Assembly (NCBI RefSeq): GCF_040149665.1
Contig: NZ_JBEFLP010000001.1
Span: forward strand, 62,001-126,000
Direction: 5' to 3'
Length of the DNA: 64,000 nt
DNA from: Sulfitobacter sp. HNIBRBA3233
GTDB lineage: Bacteria > Pseudomonadota > Alphaproteobacteria > Rhodobacterales > Rhodobacteraceae
The notes below the pieces were generated by a model that made no database searches, had not been told where the DNA came from, and was given only the letters and a program-made list of their open reading frames with translations. Shown piece after piece: positions 8,632 through 16,712 of this stretch. Position numbers and translations under genes: made by a program. The first letter of the stretch is position 1. Each line of letters opens with the position of its first letter.

Positions 8632-9486
8632 TCAGAAGCCCAGAACCAGCGACACGCCGATGGTGTTGTCGGTCGATTTCAGACCGGCCACCGGATCGGT
8701 GTTGTAGTCGGTGCGGTAGCTGACCCGGGTCGACAGGTTGTCGGACACCTTGAAGTTCACGCCCGCGTCGTTGGTCAGGACGGTGTTCACATCCGAGCCG
8801 AGGATTTCGGTATCCATCGTGAAGGAGACTGTCTCGCTCATCGCGATGTAGTACCGCGAGGAGACGATGAAGCCGACTTCGGTGTCGGAATTGCCGTTCA
8901 CGTCCTTGAAGTAGCGCGCACCCGGGCCGCCCTGCACACGCCATGTGTGGTTGGGCTGGTTCAGGACGCGGTAGCCGGGGCCGAAGCCGAGGAAGGCGTC
9001 GGTTTCCGAGCCGTCGATTTCGTTGCCCGCGTTGTCTTCGAGGTAGCCGTCATACTGGTAACGGGCGAGGCCGAAGGCGTAGACATTGGGTGTGAAATAC
9101 CGGCTGCCTTCGTAGGTTGCGAAGAATTTCTCTTCGCTGGTGTCACCGTTGTCTTCGCCGTATTCGGCAGCGAGGCCGACAAGGTGGTTCCACGCGCCCA
9201 CGCCGTAGGTCAGGCGACCCGCGGCCGACAATGCGCCGGTGTCGGTGTTGCCATTGGTCCCGGAGGCCGACAGCGCCATCGATCCACGGAAGCCCTGTGC
9301 CACGCCATTGGGGCCGAAACGGGCGTCGTCGTCGCCTGCGGTCAGGTCGTCGTTCACGTCATCTGTGATGTCGTCGATCTGGTCGTTGAGGGTTTCGACA
9401 CCTGTGATGGTAGATTGCGCGAAAACCGGTGCTGCGGCCATCAGTGTGACCACGGAGGCGGCTGTGAGTGTCTTTAGAGTGTTCAA
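8632..9486 (-). CDS. DUF481 outer-membrane beta-barrel protein
   Basis: 284 residues. A Sec signal peptide (cleavage after VFAQ, residue ~23) precedes an acidic linker and a series of amphipathic beta strands, ending in a C-terminal Phe as expected for a barrel folded by BAM. The pattern matches DUF481 (salt-induced outer-membrane protein, YdiY-like). The start is a TTG at 9486: it is preceded by AAGGA at good spacing, and it is the only start that keeps the whole signal peptide. A nearby upstream ATG is out of frame. The gene lies between two SLC13 permease genes, and a minus-strand terminator follows it. Function unknown. Confidence 0.82.
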   Translation of the reverse strand: MNTLKTLTAASVVTLMAAAPVFAQSTITGVETLNDQIDDITDDVNDDLTAGDDDARFGPNGVAQGFRGSMALSASGTNGNTDTGALSAAGRLTYGVGAWNHLVGLAAEYGEDNGDTSEEKFFATYEGSRYFTPNVYAFGLARYQYDGYLEDNAGNEIDGSETDAFLGFGPGYRVLNQPNHTWRVQGGPGARYFKDVNGNSDTEVGFIVSSRYYIAMSETVSFTMDTEILGSDVNTVLTNDAGVNFKVSDNLSTRVSYRTDYNTDPVAGLKSTDNTIGVSLVLGF

Positions 9487-9511
9487 GGGTCATTCCTTTC
9501 CCGAAGGTGAC

Positions 9512-9532
9512 CCGATCCGGAAAGCGGATCGG
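9512..9532 (-). promoter_or_regulatory. Perfect inverted repeat in the DUF481 leader
   Basis: CCGATCCG (9512-9519) and CGGATCGG (9525-9532) form a perfect 8-bp stem with a 5-base loop, 26 bp upstream of the TTG start of the DUF481 gene. It could be an mRNA leader hairpin protecting the transcript or an operator. There is no direct evidence for either. Confidence 0.5.
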
Positions 9533-9679
9533 AAGCATCTCTGCTGCGCTCTCTCTACGCCTTTCAGTTGTATGAGGGAAATTCTAAATAATCATGTTTG
9601 AGTTGATATTTTCTCAATCAAAGGGGGCGGTGCGGTGGATCGCTCGCACACAGCCTTTGGGTGCTGTCCGCAGGCCGCG

Positions 9680-11452
9680 CTAGAGCGGCCAGAAGAACAG
9701 GATCGCGGGTATCGAGACGACGATGACGATGATCTCGAGCGGCAGGCCCATGCGCCAGTAGTCACCGAACCCGTAGCCGCCGGGGCCGAGGATCAGCGTG
9801 TTGTTCTTGTGCCCAATAGGGGTGAGAAAGGCCGACGAGGCCGCGATTGCCACTGCCATCAGGAAAGGATCGGCAGACACGCCCAGCGTGTTGGCCATCT
9901 GGATGCCCACCGGTGCTGCCACGATCGTGGTTGCGGTGTTGTTCAGCACATCCGACAGCGACATCGTGACCACCATCAAAACCGTCAGCACCGCCCAGGC
10001 GGGCATGCCGAAGGTCAGGTCGACCAGCGTGCCCGCGATCAGTTCGGTGCCGCCCGATTTCTCCAGCGCGGCGCCCAGCGGGATCATCGACCCCAAGAGC
10101 ACGATCACCGGCCATTCGATGTGGGTATAGAGTTCGTTCAGCGGAACGATCTTGACCAGCACATAGGCCACGACCACCAGACCCAGCGCCACGGGCAGAT
10201 ATACCAGCCCGAAGGACGCCGCGGACACCGCGCCCGCAAACAGGCCGATCGCGAGCCAGACCTTGCGGTTCTCCGTCACGGCCAGCCCCCGGTCCGCCAG
10301 CGGAAGAACGCCCAGCCAGTCGGCGACATCGCGTGCGGTATCGCGCGGCACCAGCAGCAACAGGATATCGCCGGTCTTGAGCGGGGTCTTGCGCAGGTGT
10401 TCGGTGATCTTGCGGCCGCGGCGTGAAATGCCCAGCAGCACGGAGCGGCGCCGCCATGCCAGACCCACCGATTGCGCCGACCGCCCGTTGAGCCGCGAGG
10501 CATCCGTCACCACGACCTCGATCACCTCGACGCCGTCACCATCCGCGCGCAGGGTCTCCTCGCGCCCGGCGTCGGCCACGGCCAGATCCAGCGTCGAGCG
10601 GAATTCGTCGAGCGCGTCCGGTGTCGCCTCGATCACCAGCGCGTCACCGGCCTGAAGCGCGGTGTTGCGGGCGCGGCCGAAGCGGCGCTTGTTGTCGCGG
10701 ACAAGGCCGAGAATGGCGACATCGGACGCCTCTGCGACCTCCTCGTGTTCGTAGAGCCGCGTGCCGATGAGCTTGCTGTCTTCGGGCACCACCAGTTCGG
10801 CGATATAGTTGGAGACATCCTCGGCCCTGAGGGTCGCGTCGGCGCGTTGCGGGATCAGCCGCCAGCCGACCAGCGCCACGAAGGTCAGGCCGGCAATCGC
10901 CGCGATCCCGCCCACGGGCGCGAAATCGAACATGCGGAAAGGCTCTCCCAGCGCGTCCTGCCGGATGCTGGCGATGATGATATTGGGGGGTGTGCCGATC
11001 AGCGTGACCATGCCCCCCAGAATCGTCGCAAAGCTGAGCGGCATCAGCGACAGGCCCGGCGCGCGCCCCGCCTTGCGCGCGGTCTGGATATCCACGGGCA
11101 TCAGCAGGGCAAGGGCCGCGACATTGTTCATGAAAGCCGACAGGATACCGCCCACCGCCCCCATCAGGGTGATATGTGCGCCCAGACTGCGCGAGGCATC
11201 GACCAATGTGCGGGTGATCAGCAGCACGGCGCCGGACCGCACCAGCCCCGCGGACACCACCAGAACCAGCGCCACCACCAGCGTTGCGGGATGGCCGAAC
11301 CCCGAGAACGCGTCCTTGCTGTCGACCACGCCCAGCACGACCCCCAGCATCAGCGCCGAGAATGCCACGATGTCGTAGCGCAGCCGCCCCCAGAGCAGCA
11401 TCCCGAAGACTCCGCCGAAGAGAGAGAAGAGAATGATCTGTTCGCTGGTCAT
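9680..11452 (-). CDS. SLC13-family permease with RCK-C domains (second paralogue)
   Basis: 590 residues from the ATG at 11452, which has AAGGAA upstream. Same architecture as the permease at 6690-8462: N-terminal membrane repeat with SAFMNNVAALALLMP and LIGTPPNIII, two soluble RCK-C domains (first with VVPEDSKLIGTRLYEHEEV), and a C-terminal repeat with DVLNNTATTIVAAPVG and HKNNTLILGPGGYGFGDYW. It is a sodium-coupled anion transporter by family. Sequence identity to the other copy is low apart from these motifs, so this is an old duplication or independent acquisition. It ends about 190 bp from the DUF481 promoter region, in the same orientation as that gene. Confidence 0.9.
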   Translation of the reverse strand: MTSEQIILFSLFGGVFGMLLWGRLRYDIVAFSALMLGVVLGVVDSKDAFSGFGHPATLVVALVLVVSAGLVRSGAVLLITRTLVDASRSLGAHITLMGAVGGILSAFMNNVAALALLMPVDIQTARKAGRAPGLSLMPLSFATILGGMVTLIGTPPNIIIASIRQDALGEPFRMFDFAPVGGIAAIAGLTFVALVGWRLIPQRADATLRAEDVSNYIAELVVPEDSKLIGTRLYEHEEVAEASDVAILGLVRDNKRRFGRARNTALQAGDALVIEATPDALDEFRSTLDLAVADAGREETLRADGDGVEVIEVVVTDASRLNGRSAQSVGLAWRRRSVLLGISRRGRKITEHLRKTPLKTGDILLLLVPRDTARDVADWLGVLPLADRGLAVTENRKVWLAIGLFAGAVSAASFGLVYLPVALGLVVVAYVLVKIVPLNELYTHIEWPVIVLLGSMIPLGAALEKSGGTELIAGTLVDLTFGMPAWAVLTVLMVVTMSLSDVLNNTATTIVAAPVGIQMANTLGVSADPFLMAVAIAASSAFLTPIGHKNNTLILGPGGYGFGDYWRMGLPLEIIVIVVSIPAILFFWPL

Positions 11453-11598
11453 GTTCCGCGTTCCTTGTCTGGTGCTCATCTCGCTCGGGGGAGGGGGCGG
11501 ATGCAAGCGGAATGAAAGGCGCGCGAGGGGGGATTGCCCTTGCCCGTGGCGCTGCCATATAGACGGGACAAGCACGACATATCCGACGGAGACACCAC

Positions 11599-12345
11599 AT
11601 GGCCGGCCATTCCAAATGGGCAAACATCCAGCACCGCAAGGGGCGGCAGGACAAGCTGCGCTCCAAACTCTTCTCCAAGCTGAGCAAGGAGATCACGGTC
11701 GCCGCCAAGATGGGCGATCCCGATCCCGACAAGAACCCGCGCCTGCGGCTTGCGGTGAAAGAGGCCAAGGCCGTGTCGATGCCCAAGGACAACATCGAAC
11801 GCGCGATCAAGAAGGCGACCGGCGGTGACGCGGAGGACTACGAGGAAATCCGCTATGAGGGTTACGGCCCCAACGGCGTTGCGGTTATCGTCGAGGCGAT
11901 GACCGACAACCGCAACCGCACCGCGTCGACGGTCCGGTCCACCTTTACCAAGAACGGTGGCAATCTGGGCGAAACCGGTTCGGTCGGCTTCATGTTCGAC
12001 CGCAAGGGCGAGGTCGTCTATGCGGCAGAGGTCGGCGATGCCGATACCGTCATGATGGCCGCGATCGAGGCCGGTGCCGAAGACGTGGAAAGCTCCGAAG
12101 ACGGTCACGTGATCTATTGCGCGGATACCGACCTGAACGAGGTGTCAACGGCGCTCGAGGCCGAACTCGGCGAGAGCGAAAGCACCAAGCTGATCTGGCG
12201 TCCCACCACCACGACGGAGATGGACCTTGAGAGCATGCAGAAGCTGATGAAGCTGATCGACGCGCTGGAGGATGACGACGACGTGCAGCGTGTGACCGCG
12301 AACTTCGAAGCCTCCGACGAGGTCATGTCTCAGCTCGACGCGTGA
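11599..12345 (+). CDS. YebC/PmpR family protein
   Basis: 248 residues, complete. The N-terminal [17 protein letters not shown] motif is diagnostic, followed by [31 protein letters not shown] and [22 protein letters not shown]. YebC proteins are described as transcription regulators in some species, and more recently as factors aiding ribosomes through difficult (for example proline-rich) stretches. This one is the long YebC-I type. It is a monocistronic gene with an SD-like CGGAGAC before the ATG. Confidence 0.96.
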   Translation: MAGHSKWANIQHRKGRQDKLRSKLFSKLSKEITVAAKMGDPDPDKNPRLRLAVKEAKAVSMPKDNIERAIKKATGGDAEDYEEIRYEGYGPNGVAVIVEAMTDNRNRTASTVRSTFTKNGGNLGETGSVGFMFDRKGEVVYAAEVGDADTVMMAAIEAGAEDVESSEDGHVIYCADTDLNEVSTALEAELGESESTKLIWRPTTTTEMDLESMQKLMKLIDALEDDDDVQRVTANFEASDEVMSQLDA

Positions 12346-12358
12346 GGCAGGGCAGGCG

Positions 12359-12390
12359 GCGCGCGCCGGGGCAACGCACCGGGCGCGCGC
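12359..12390. terminator. GC-rich hairpin between convergent genes
   Basis: GCGCGCGCCGG (12359-12369) can pair with CCGGGCGCGCGC (12379-12390) with a one-base bulge and a 9-base loop. It lies 14 bp after the yebC stop and about 43 bp from the stop of the convergent M20 gene. It has no T tract, so a terminator role for either strand is only plausible. Confidence 0.4.
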
Positions 12391-12432
12391 GGCGCAGCGA
12401 TATCGAGCCCGACGAGAGGGCCGGCGGCCCGC

Positions 12433-13812
12433 TCAGGCGTCTTTGGCGCCGATATCCCACCACAGGCCCGTCATCACCTGCAGCGCGTCGGCGCAGAGCG
12501 GGGCCAGAACATGTTCGTCCGGCGCGTGCTGCGAACATCCCCTGTAGGAATGCGGCACCCAGACCGTGGGCAGGCCCAGGATCTCGCTGAAAACCTCGTT
12601 CGGCAGCGAGCCCGCGAGATTCGGCAGCACATGGGGCGCCTTGCCGGAAGTGTCGGTTATCGAATCGATGACGCGCGCGACCCACGGATGGTCCGGCGCG
12701 TGGCGGGTGGCCTGAAACGCGCCTTTCTCGTCCGGAACGATCTCCACCGCTTCGAATCCATGCGCGTCGAGATGGGCGCGCAGCGCGGGCACGATGCGAT
12801 CCGGGTCCGTTCCAACGACAAAGCGCAACTGGCAGGTCGCGCGGGCGCTGCCCGAGATCGCGTTCACCGGTGCCTCCGGTGTGCCGCTGGTCATCGCCAG
12901 AACCGCAAAGCTGTTCCAGCCGTAGGCGCGCTCGGCCGGGCTGAGCGATGCTTCGCCCCAATCTTCGTCCACTGTCGGGCCGTCCGGCCCGGTGACAGGC
13001 AAGTCGCGCAAGAGCGCGCGCACCGCGTCCGTCAGGCTGTCAGGGCGCCAGTCGGCGATGGCGATCTGCCCGCGGGCATCGGTGATGCACGAAATCGCCT
13101 GCGCCAGAATGATCGCGGGATCCGCCAGCAGACCGCCCCAGTTGCCCGAATGATGCGCGCCCTCGCGCAGATCGACACGCAGGTCAAAGTTGCGCGCCCC
13201 GCGCGCACCCAGAAAGACAGTCGGCACATCCGGTTGCAGCCGCGGTCCGTCGGAGGCGATCAGCACATCCGCCGCAAGCGCGTCGCGATGGGAGGCGGCG
13301 AATTCCGCCAGACCGGGTGATCCGGTTTCCTCGGACATCTCGATGAGGAACGTCGCGTTGAACCCCAGCCTGCCGCGCGTGGAGATCACCGCCTCCATCG
13401 CGGCGAGGTTGATCAGATGTTGCACCTTGTTGTCCGCGCTGCCGCGCCCGTAGAGCCTGTCACCGTCCCGCGTCAGCCGAAAGGGATTGCGCCCCTGCGC
13501 CCACCGTCCCTGCATTCCCAGAACCGTATCGCCGTGGCCGTAGACCAGGACCGTGGGCGCGTCGGCATTTTCTACGCGGCGCGCCACGAGGAACGGCCCG
13601 CCGCGCGGGTCCGGATTGTCGTGGATCTGCGTCTCGAACCCTGCGGCGGCAAAGCGCGGTGTCATCGCCTCTGTCAGATAGCGCATGAGGGCGGGCGCGG
13701 CCTCGGGGTTCTGGCTTTCGCTCGGGATCGCAACCAGTTCGGACAGGTCCTGTTCAAACCGGTCGGTGGCATAGTCGGCAATGGCGGCGAGGGCGGAGGT
13801 GCGGTCGGACAT
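12433..13812 (-). CDS. M20-family metallo-hydrolase (dipeptidase-like)
   Basis: 459 residues. Cytosolic two-zinc M20 peptidase fold with an inserted dimerisation domain. Visible signatures are VYGHGDTVLGMQGRW, LYGRGSADNK, LIEMSEETGSPGL and HHSGNWGG, and the C-terminal VWVPHSYRGCSQHAPDEH supplies the last ligand region. This is the M20 dipeptidase/CNDP-like branch, acting on small peptides or N-acyl amino acids. Start ATG at 13812 is the first in frame with good family similarity (FEQDLSELVAIPSES). Convergent with yebC. Exact substrate is unknown. Confidence 0.87.
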   Translation of the reverse strand: MSDRTSALAAIADYATDRFEQDLSELVAIPSESQNPEAAPALMRYLTEAMTPRFAAAGFETQIHDNPDPRGGPFLVARRVENADAPTVLVYGHGDTVLGMQGRWAQGRNPFRLTRDGDRLYGRGSADNKVQHLINLAAMEAVISTRGRLGFNATFLIEMSEETGSPGLAEFAASHRDALAADVLIASDGPRLQPDVPTVFLGARGARNFDLRVDLREGAHHSGNWGGLLADPAIILAQAISCITDARGQIAIADWRPDSLTDAVRALLRDLPVTGPDGPTVDEDWGEASLSPAERAYGWNSFAVLAMTSGTPEAPVNAISGSARATCQLRFVVGTDPDRIVPALRAHLDAHGFEAVEIVPDEKGAFQATRHAPDHPWVARVIDSITDTSGKAPHVLPNLAGSLPNEVFSEILGLPTVWVPHSYRGCSQHAPDEHVLAPLCADALQVMTGLWWDIGAKDA

Positions 13813-13870
13813 GGATTTCCCCTGATGGCTTTGCGGTCACGATGGGTAAAGCCCGGTCAGAGTTCAAACG

Positions 13871-13899
13871 AAAAAACCGCCCCGAGAGGGGCGGTTTCA
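13871..13899 (-). terminator. Rho-independent terminator after the 89-residue gene
   Basis: On the minus strand, AACCGCCCC and GGGGCGGTT pair around GAGA, followed by a run of T residues (AAAAAA at 13871-13876 on the plus strand). It lies about 37 bp beyond the stop of the small minus-strand gene. Confidence 0.85.
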
Positions 13900-13935
13900 A
13901 CGGTCTGACCAGAAGGCCGGCAGAGGTGTTTCGCG

Positions 13936-14205
13936 TCAGGTCGTCTGGCCCATCATCCGCAGGAATCCGGTCCACGACCCACCACTGGCGCGGCGGCTGC
14001 CCGTGTCGCGGTCGCGCTGTGCCGATACCGTGGCCAGCACCCGTTTCACTTCGTTCAGTCGGTCCGTCGCATCGCGGCCTCCGGCAGAGGCTTCGACCCG
14101 CAGGATTTTCGATTGTGTCTCGAGGGCGCGCTCAATCAACGCGACATCATCGGGGCTGATTTCCAGCTTCTTTGTTGTGTCGAACATCTGTCTCGTATCC
14201 TTCAT
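13936..14205 (-). CDS. Conserved small hypothetical protein
   Basis: 89 residues, no recognised domain. An amphipathic helical section at about 18-65 (SPDDVALIERALETQSKIL, then DRLNEVKRVLATVS) precedes a flexible GS/R-rich part and the C-terminal SWTGFLRMMGQTT. No signal peptide or membrane segment. The gene has its own strong terminator and a ~300-bp upstream region with a perfect dyad, so it is probably a separately regulated real gene. I do not recognise a function. Confidence 0.65.
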   Translation of the reverse strand: MKDTRQMFDTTKKLEISPDDVALIERALETQSKILRVEASAGGRDATDRLNEVKRVLATVSAQRDRDTGSRRASGGSWTGFLRMMGQTT

Positions 14206-14283
14206 ATCTGCGCATCAGATAGGTGCTTGCAATGAGATACGCCAGTGGGGGGCGATCAGTTTCATATGAGATCCGCCTAAATT

Positions 14284-14299
14284 TTCACATCAATGTGAA
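14284..14299. promoter_or_regulatory. Perfect dyad and direct repeat in a divergent promoter region
   Basis: TTCACAT, CA, ATGTGAA is a perfect 7-bp inverted repeat at 14284-14299. AACTTTCGG occurs twice, at 14298-14306 and 14328-14336, exactly 30 bp (about three helical turns) apart. The 302-bp region 14206-14507 lies between the divergent 89-residue gene and the LysE/ArgO exporter and holds no gene I can support. The dyad looks like a dimeric regulator site; the regulator is unknown. Confidence 0.5.
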
Positions 14300-14507
14300 C
14301 TTTCGGATATCGGTCTGTTATTTCTGTAACTTTCGGGGTCGTCCGGCCTTGAAGAAAGCTAACCCAAGCACCCACACACGCGCAAAACGCATTGGCGTGA
14401 ACAATTTGTGAGCGTTTCGCGAACGCTGCCCCGCGCAGTCGCGCGTGTACAAGTGCCGTTCCCGGCGCTATCCACGCGCGACACCCGCCTGAACAGGACA
14501 GTCCTGC

Positions 14508-15107
14508 ATGCTCGCCTCGCTCGTACCCGGTTTCCTGCTCAGCCTGTCGCTGATCCTCGCCATCGGGGCGCAGAACGCCTTTGTGCTGCGGCAGGGATTG
14601 CGCCGTGAGCATGTGTTCTGGGTCTGCCTGACCTGTGCGCTGTCGGATGCGTTGCTGATCTCTGCCGGCGTTGCGGGTTTCGGCGCGCTGGCCACGCAGC
14701 TGCCGTGGTTCGAGACGGTGATGCGCTACGGGGGGGCGGCGTTCCTGCTGGTCTACGGCTGGCGCAACGCGCAGAGCGCGTGGCGCGGGGGGGCGGTCCT
14801 CGATGCGGGCGGGCGTGGGGGCGCCGTGCTGGGCCGGACGCTTCTGACGCTGCTGGCGCTGACGTGGCTCAACCCGCACGTCTATCTGGACACTGTGGTG
14901 CTGATCGGCTCGATCTCGGCACAGTACCCCGACCGGCTGGCCTTCGGCATCGGGGCGGTGGCCGCCAGTTTCGTGTTTTTCTTCGCCCTGGGCTACGGCG
15001 CACGGCTGTTGCAGCCGCTCTTCGCGCGCCCGGCCAGCTGGCGCGTTCTGGATGCCGTGATCGCGCTCACGATGTGGGGGATCGCGCTGTCGCTGATCCT
15101 TCATTAG
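14508..15107 (+). CDS. LysE/ArgO family amino-acid exporter
   Basis: 199 residues with six predicted membrane helices. The N-terminal IGAQNAFVLRQGLRREHVFWVC motif region is characteristic of the ArgO/LysE branch that exports arginine or lysine, as is ALTWLNPHVYLDT in the middle. Length is typical (about 200). It is divergent from the 89-residue gene and shares the regulatory region with the dyad at 14284. ArgO-type exporters are usually controlled by a LysR-type regulator, but none is adjacent here. Confidence 0.9.
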   Translation: MLASLVPGFLLSLSLILAIGAQNAFVLRQGLRREHVFWVCLTCALSDALLISAGVAGFGALATQLPWFETVMRYGGAAFLLVYGWRNAQSAWRGGAVLDAGGRGGAVLGRTLLTLLALTWLNPHVYLDTVVLIGSISAQYPDRLAFGIGAVAASFVFFFALGYGARLLQPLFARPASWRVLDAVIALTMWGIALSLILH

Positions 15108-15163
15108 GCAATTATTTCGCGACGGCCCTTGCCAGTCCTTCGGACATGGGGTCAAGTCCGGTC

Positions 15164-16066
15164 ATGGCTTCCAAAATCCCCCAACGTCCGGTTCTCGGCG
15201 TTTTCTGGATGCTCGTTACCGGCATCTGTTTCGTTATGGTCACCGCATTGGTCAAAACGATGGGCCCGCGGATTCCGCCGGGCGAAGCGGCGTTCATCCG
15301 CTATGCCATGGGTCTTGTGTTCCTGCTGCCCTCGATCCGGGCCCTGCGCGAGGCGCATCTGACCAAAAGGCAATGGGGATTGTTCGGATTGCGCGGCTTT
15401 TGCCACGCGGGCGGGGTGATCCTGTGGTTCTACGCCATGGTGCGCATTTCCATCGCCGAGGTGACCGCGATGAACTACCTCGCGCCGATCTATGTGACCG
15501 TGGGGGCCGCTTTGTTTCTGGGCGAACGTCTGGCCGGGCGGCGTATCGTGGCGGTCGTGATGGGCCTTCTTGGGGCCGTCATCATCCTGCGGCCGGGATT
15601 TCGCGAAGTCAGCCCCGGCCATATCGGCATGCTCGTTGCGGCGGTGGTCTTTGCGGGCAGCTATCTGGTTGCCAAGGTTCTGGCGGACGAGGTCAAGCCC
15701 ACTGTCGTCGTGGCCATGCTGTCGGTTTTCGTGACCATCGGCCTGTTCCCCTTTGCCATCGCCGACTGGATCACGCCCACCCCGCGGGAGCTTATGTTCC
15801 TCTTCGGTGTTGCCTGTTTCGCCACCGCCGGACACTACACCATGACGCTGGCGTTTTCGGTGGCACCCCTGACGGTGACACAACCGGTCACCTTTCTGCA
15901 ACTTGTCTGGGCGACGGCGCTGGGCGCGATATGGTTCTCCGAACCTATTGATATCTGGGTCATTATCGGTGGTGCGGTCATTTTGGGATCGGTCACCTTC
16001 ATCACCTGGCGCGAGGCGATGATGAAGCGCCAGATCACCCCGCTGAGCCACGCGCCGAAGACCTGA
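15164..16066 (+). CDS. DMT-superfamily (EamA) transporter
   Basis: 300 residues from the ATG at 15164; an in-frame ATG at 15146 would add six. Neither has a clear Shine-Dalgarno. Ten membrane helices in two EamA repeats, starting at LGVFWMLVTGICFVMVTAL and including IRYAMGLVFLLPS, typical of the S-adenosylmethionine/RarD-like DMT branch. It lies 56 bp behind the LysE exporter in the same direction and ahead of the bet cluster, with a BetI-like operator beginning 8 bp past its stop. Substrate unknown. Confidence 0.87.
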   Translation: MASKIPQRPVLGVFWMLVTGICFVMVTALVKTMGPRIPPGEAAFIRYAMGLVFLLPSIRALREAHLTKRQWGLFGLRGFCHAGGVILWFYAMVRISIAEVTAMNYLAPIYVTVGAALFLGERLAGRRIVAVVMGLLGAVIILRPGFREVSPGHIGMLVAAVVFAGSYLVAKVLADEVKPTVVVAMLSVFVTIGLFPFAIADWITPTPRELMFLFGVACFATAGHYTMTLAFSVAPLTVTQPVTFLQLVWATALGAIWFSEPIDIWVIIGGAVILGSVTFITWREAMMKRQITPLSHAPKT

Positions 16067-16073
16067 TTTTTTA

Positions 16074-16093
16074 TTGATTGACGGATCAGTCAA
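16074..16093. promoter_or_regulatory. Probable BetI operator
   Basis: An inverted repeat with arms TTGATTGA and TCAGTCAA (7 of 8 matching) flanks a 4-base centre, 44 bp upstream of betI. The TTGATTGA half-site closely resembles known BetI operators in enterics and alphaproteobacteria, where choline relieves repression. Its position immediately before betI-betC suggests autoregulation of the whole cluster. Confidence 0.75.
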
Positions 16094-16136
16094 AGGCTGG
16101 CACCCCTAGCGTCACGCAATAGGGGGAACGATTCGT

Positions 16137-16712
16137 ATGCCGAAAGTCGGGATGGAACCTATGCGCCGCGCCTCTCTGGTGCGCGCCACGATCGAAGAAC
16201 TGGGCCGTGCGCAGTCTCTTGACGTGACAGTGGGCCAGATCGCCAAGACGGCGGGCATGTCGACGGCGCTTGCCCACCACTATTTCGGCGGCAAGGATCA
16301 GATATTCCTCGCCGCGATGCGCCATATCCTGACCGAATACGGGGCTGAGGTGCGTCAGGCACTGGCCCGTGCCACCACGCCGCGCGAACGCGCCGAGGCG
16401 ATCCTGAAAGCCAGCTTTGCCAAGACCGGATTTGCCCCCGGTGTCGTCAGCGCGTGGATGACGCTTTACGCGGGCGCGCGTACCAATCCGCAGACGAAAC
16501 GCCTGCTGACGCTCTACCAGTCGCGGCTGCGGTCGAACCTGACCCACGCGCTGCGGCCCATCAGCCCGACACCCGAAGCCCATGCCGAAGCGCTCGCCGC
16601 GCTGATCGACGGGTTGTACCTGCGCGCCGCGCTGTCCGACGAAGGATCGAGTGCGACCGCGCTCGACACCGCGCTGGGCGCGCTCAACCTGCTACTGAAG
16701 AGGGACGTATGA
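16137..16712 (+). CDS. betI: Choline-responsive repressor BetI
   Basis: 191 residues, TetR family. The N-terminal HTH is clear (VGQIAKTAGMSTALAHHYFGGKDQIFLAAM, about residues 35-65), and the C-terminal ligand domain has the BetI-type length. BetI represses betaine-synthesis genes and releases DNA when choline binds. The stop overlaps the betC start (ATGA), so betI and betC are translationally coupled. The operator-like dyad 44 bp upstream supports autoregulation. Confidence 0.93.
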   Translation: MPKVGMEPMRRASLVRATIEELGRAQSLDVTVGQIAKTAGMSTALAHHYFGGKDQIFLAAMRHILTEYGAEVRQALARATTPRERAEAILKASFAKTGFAPGVVSAWMTLYAGARTNPQTKRLLTLYQSRLRSNLTHALRPISPTPEAHAEALAALIDGLYLRAALSDEGSSATALDTALGALNLLLKRDV

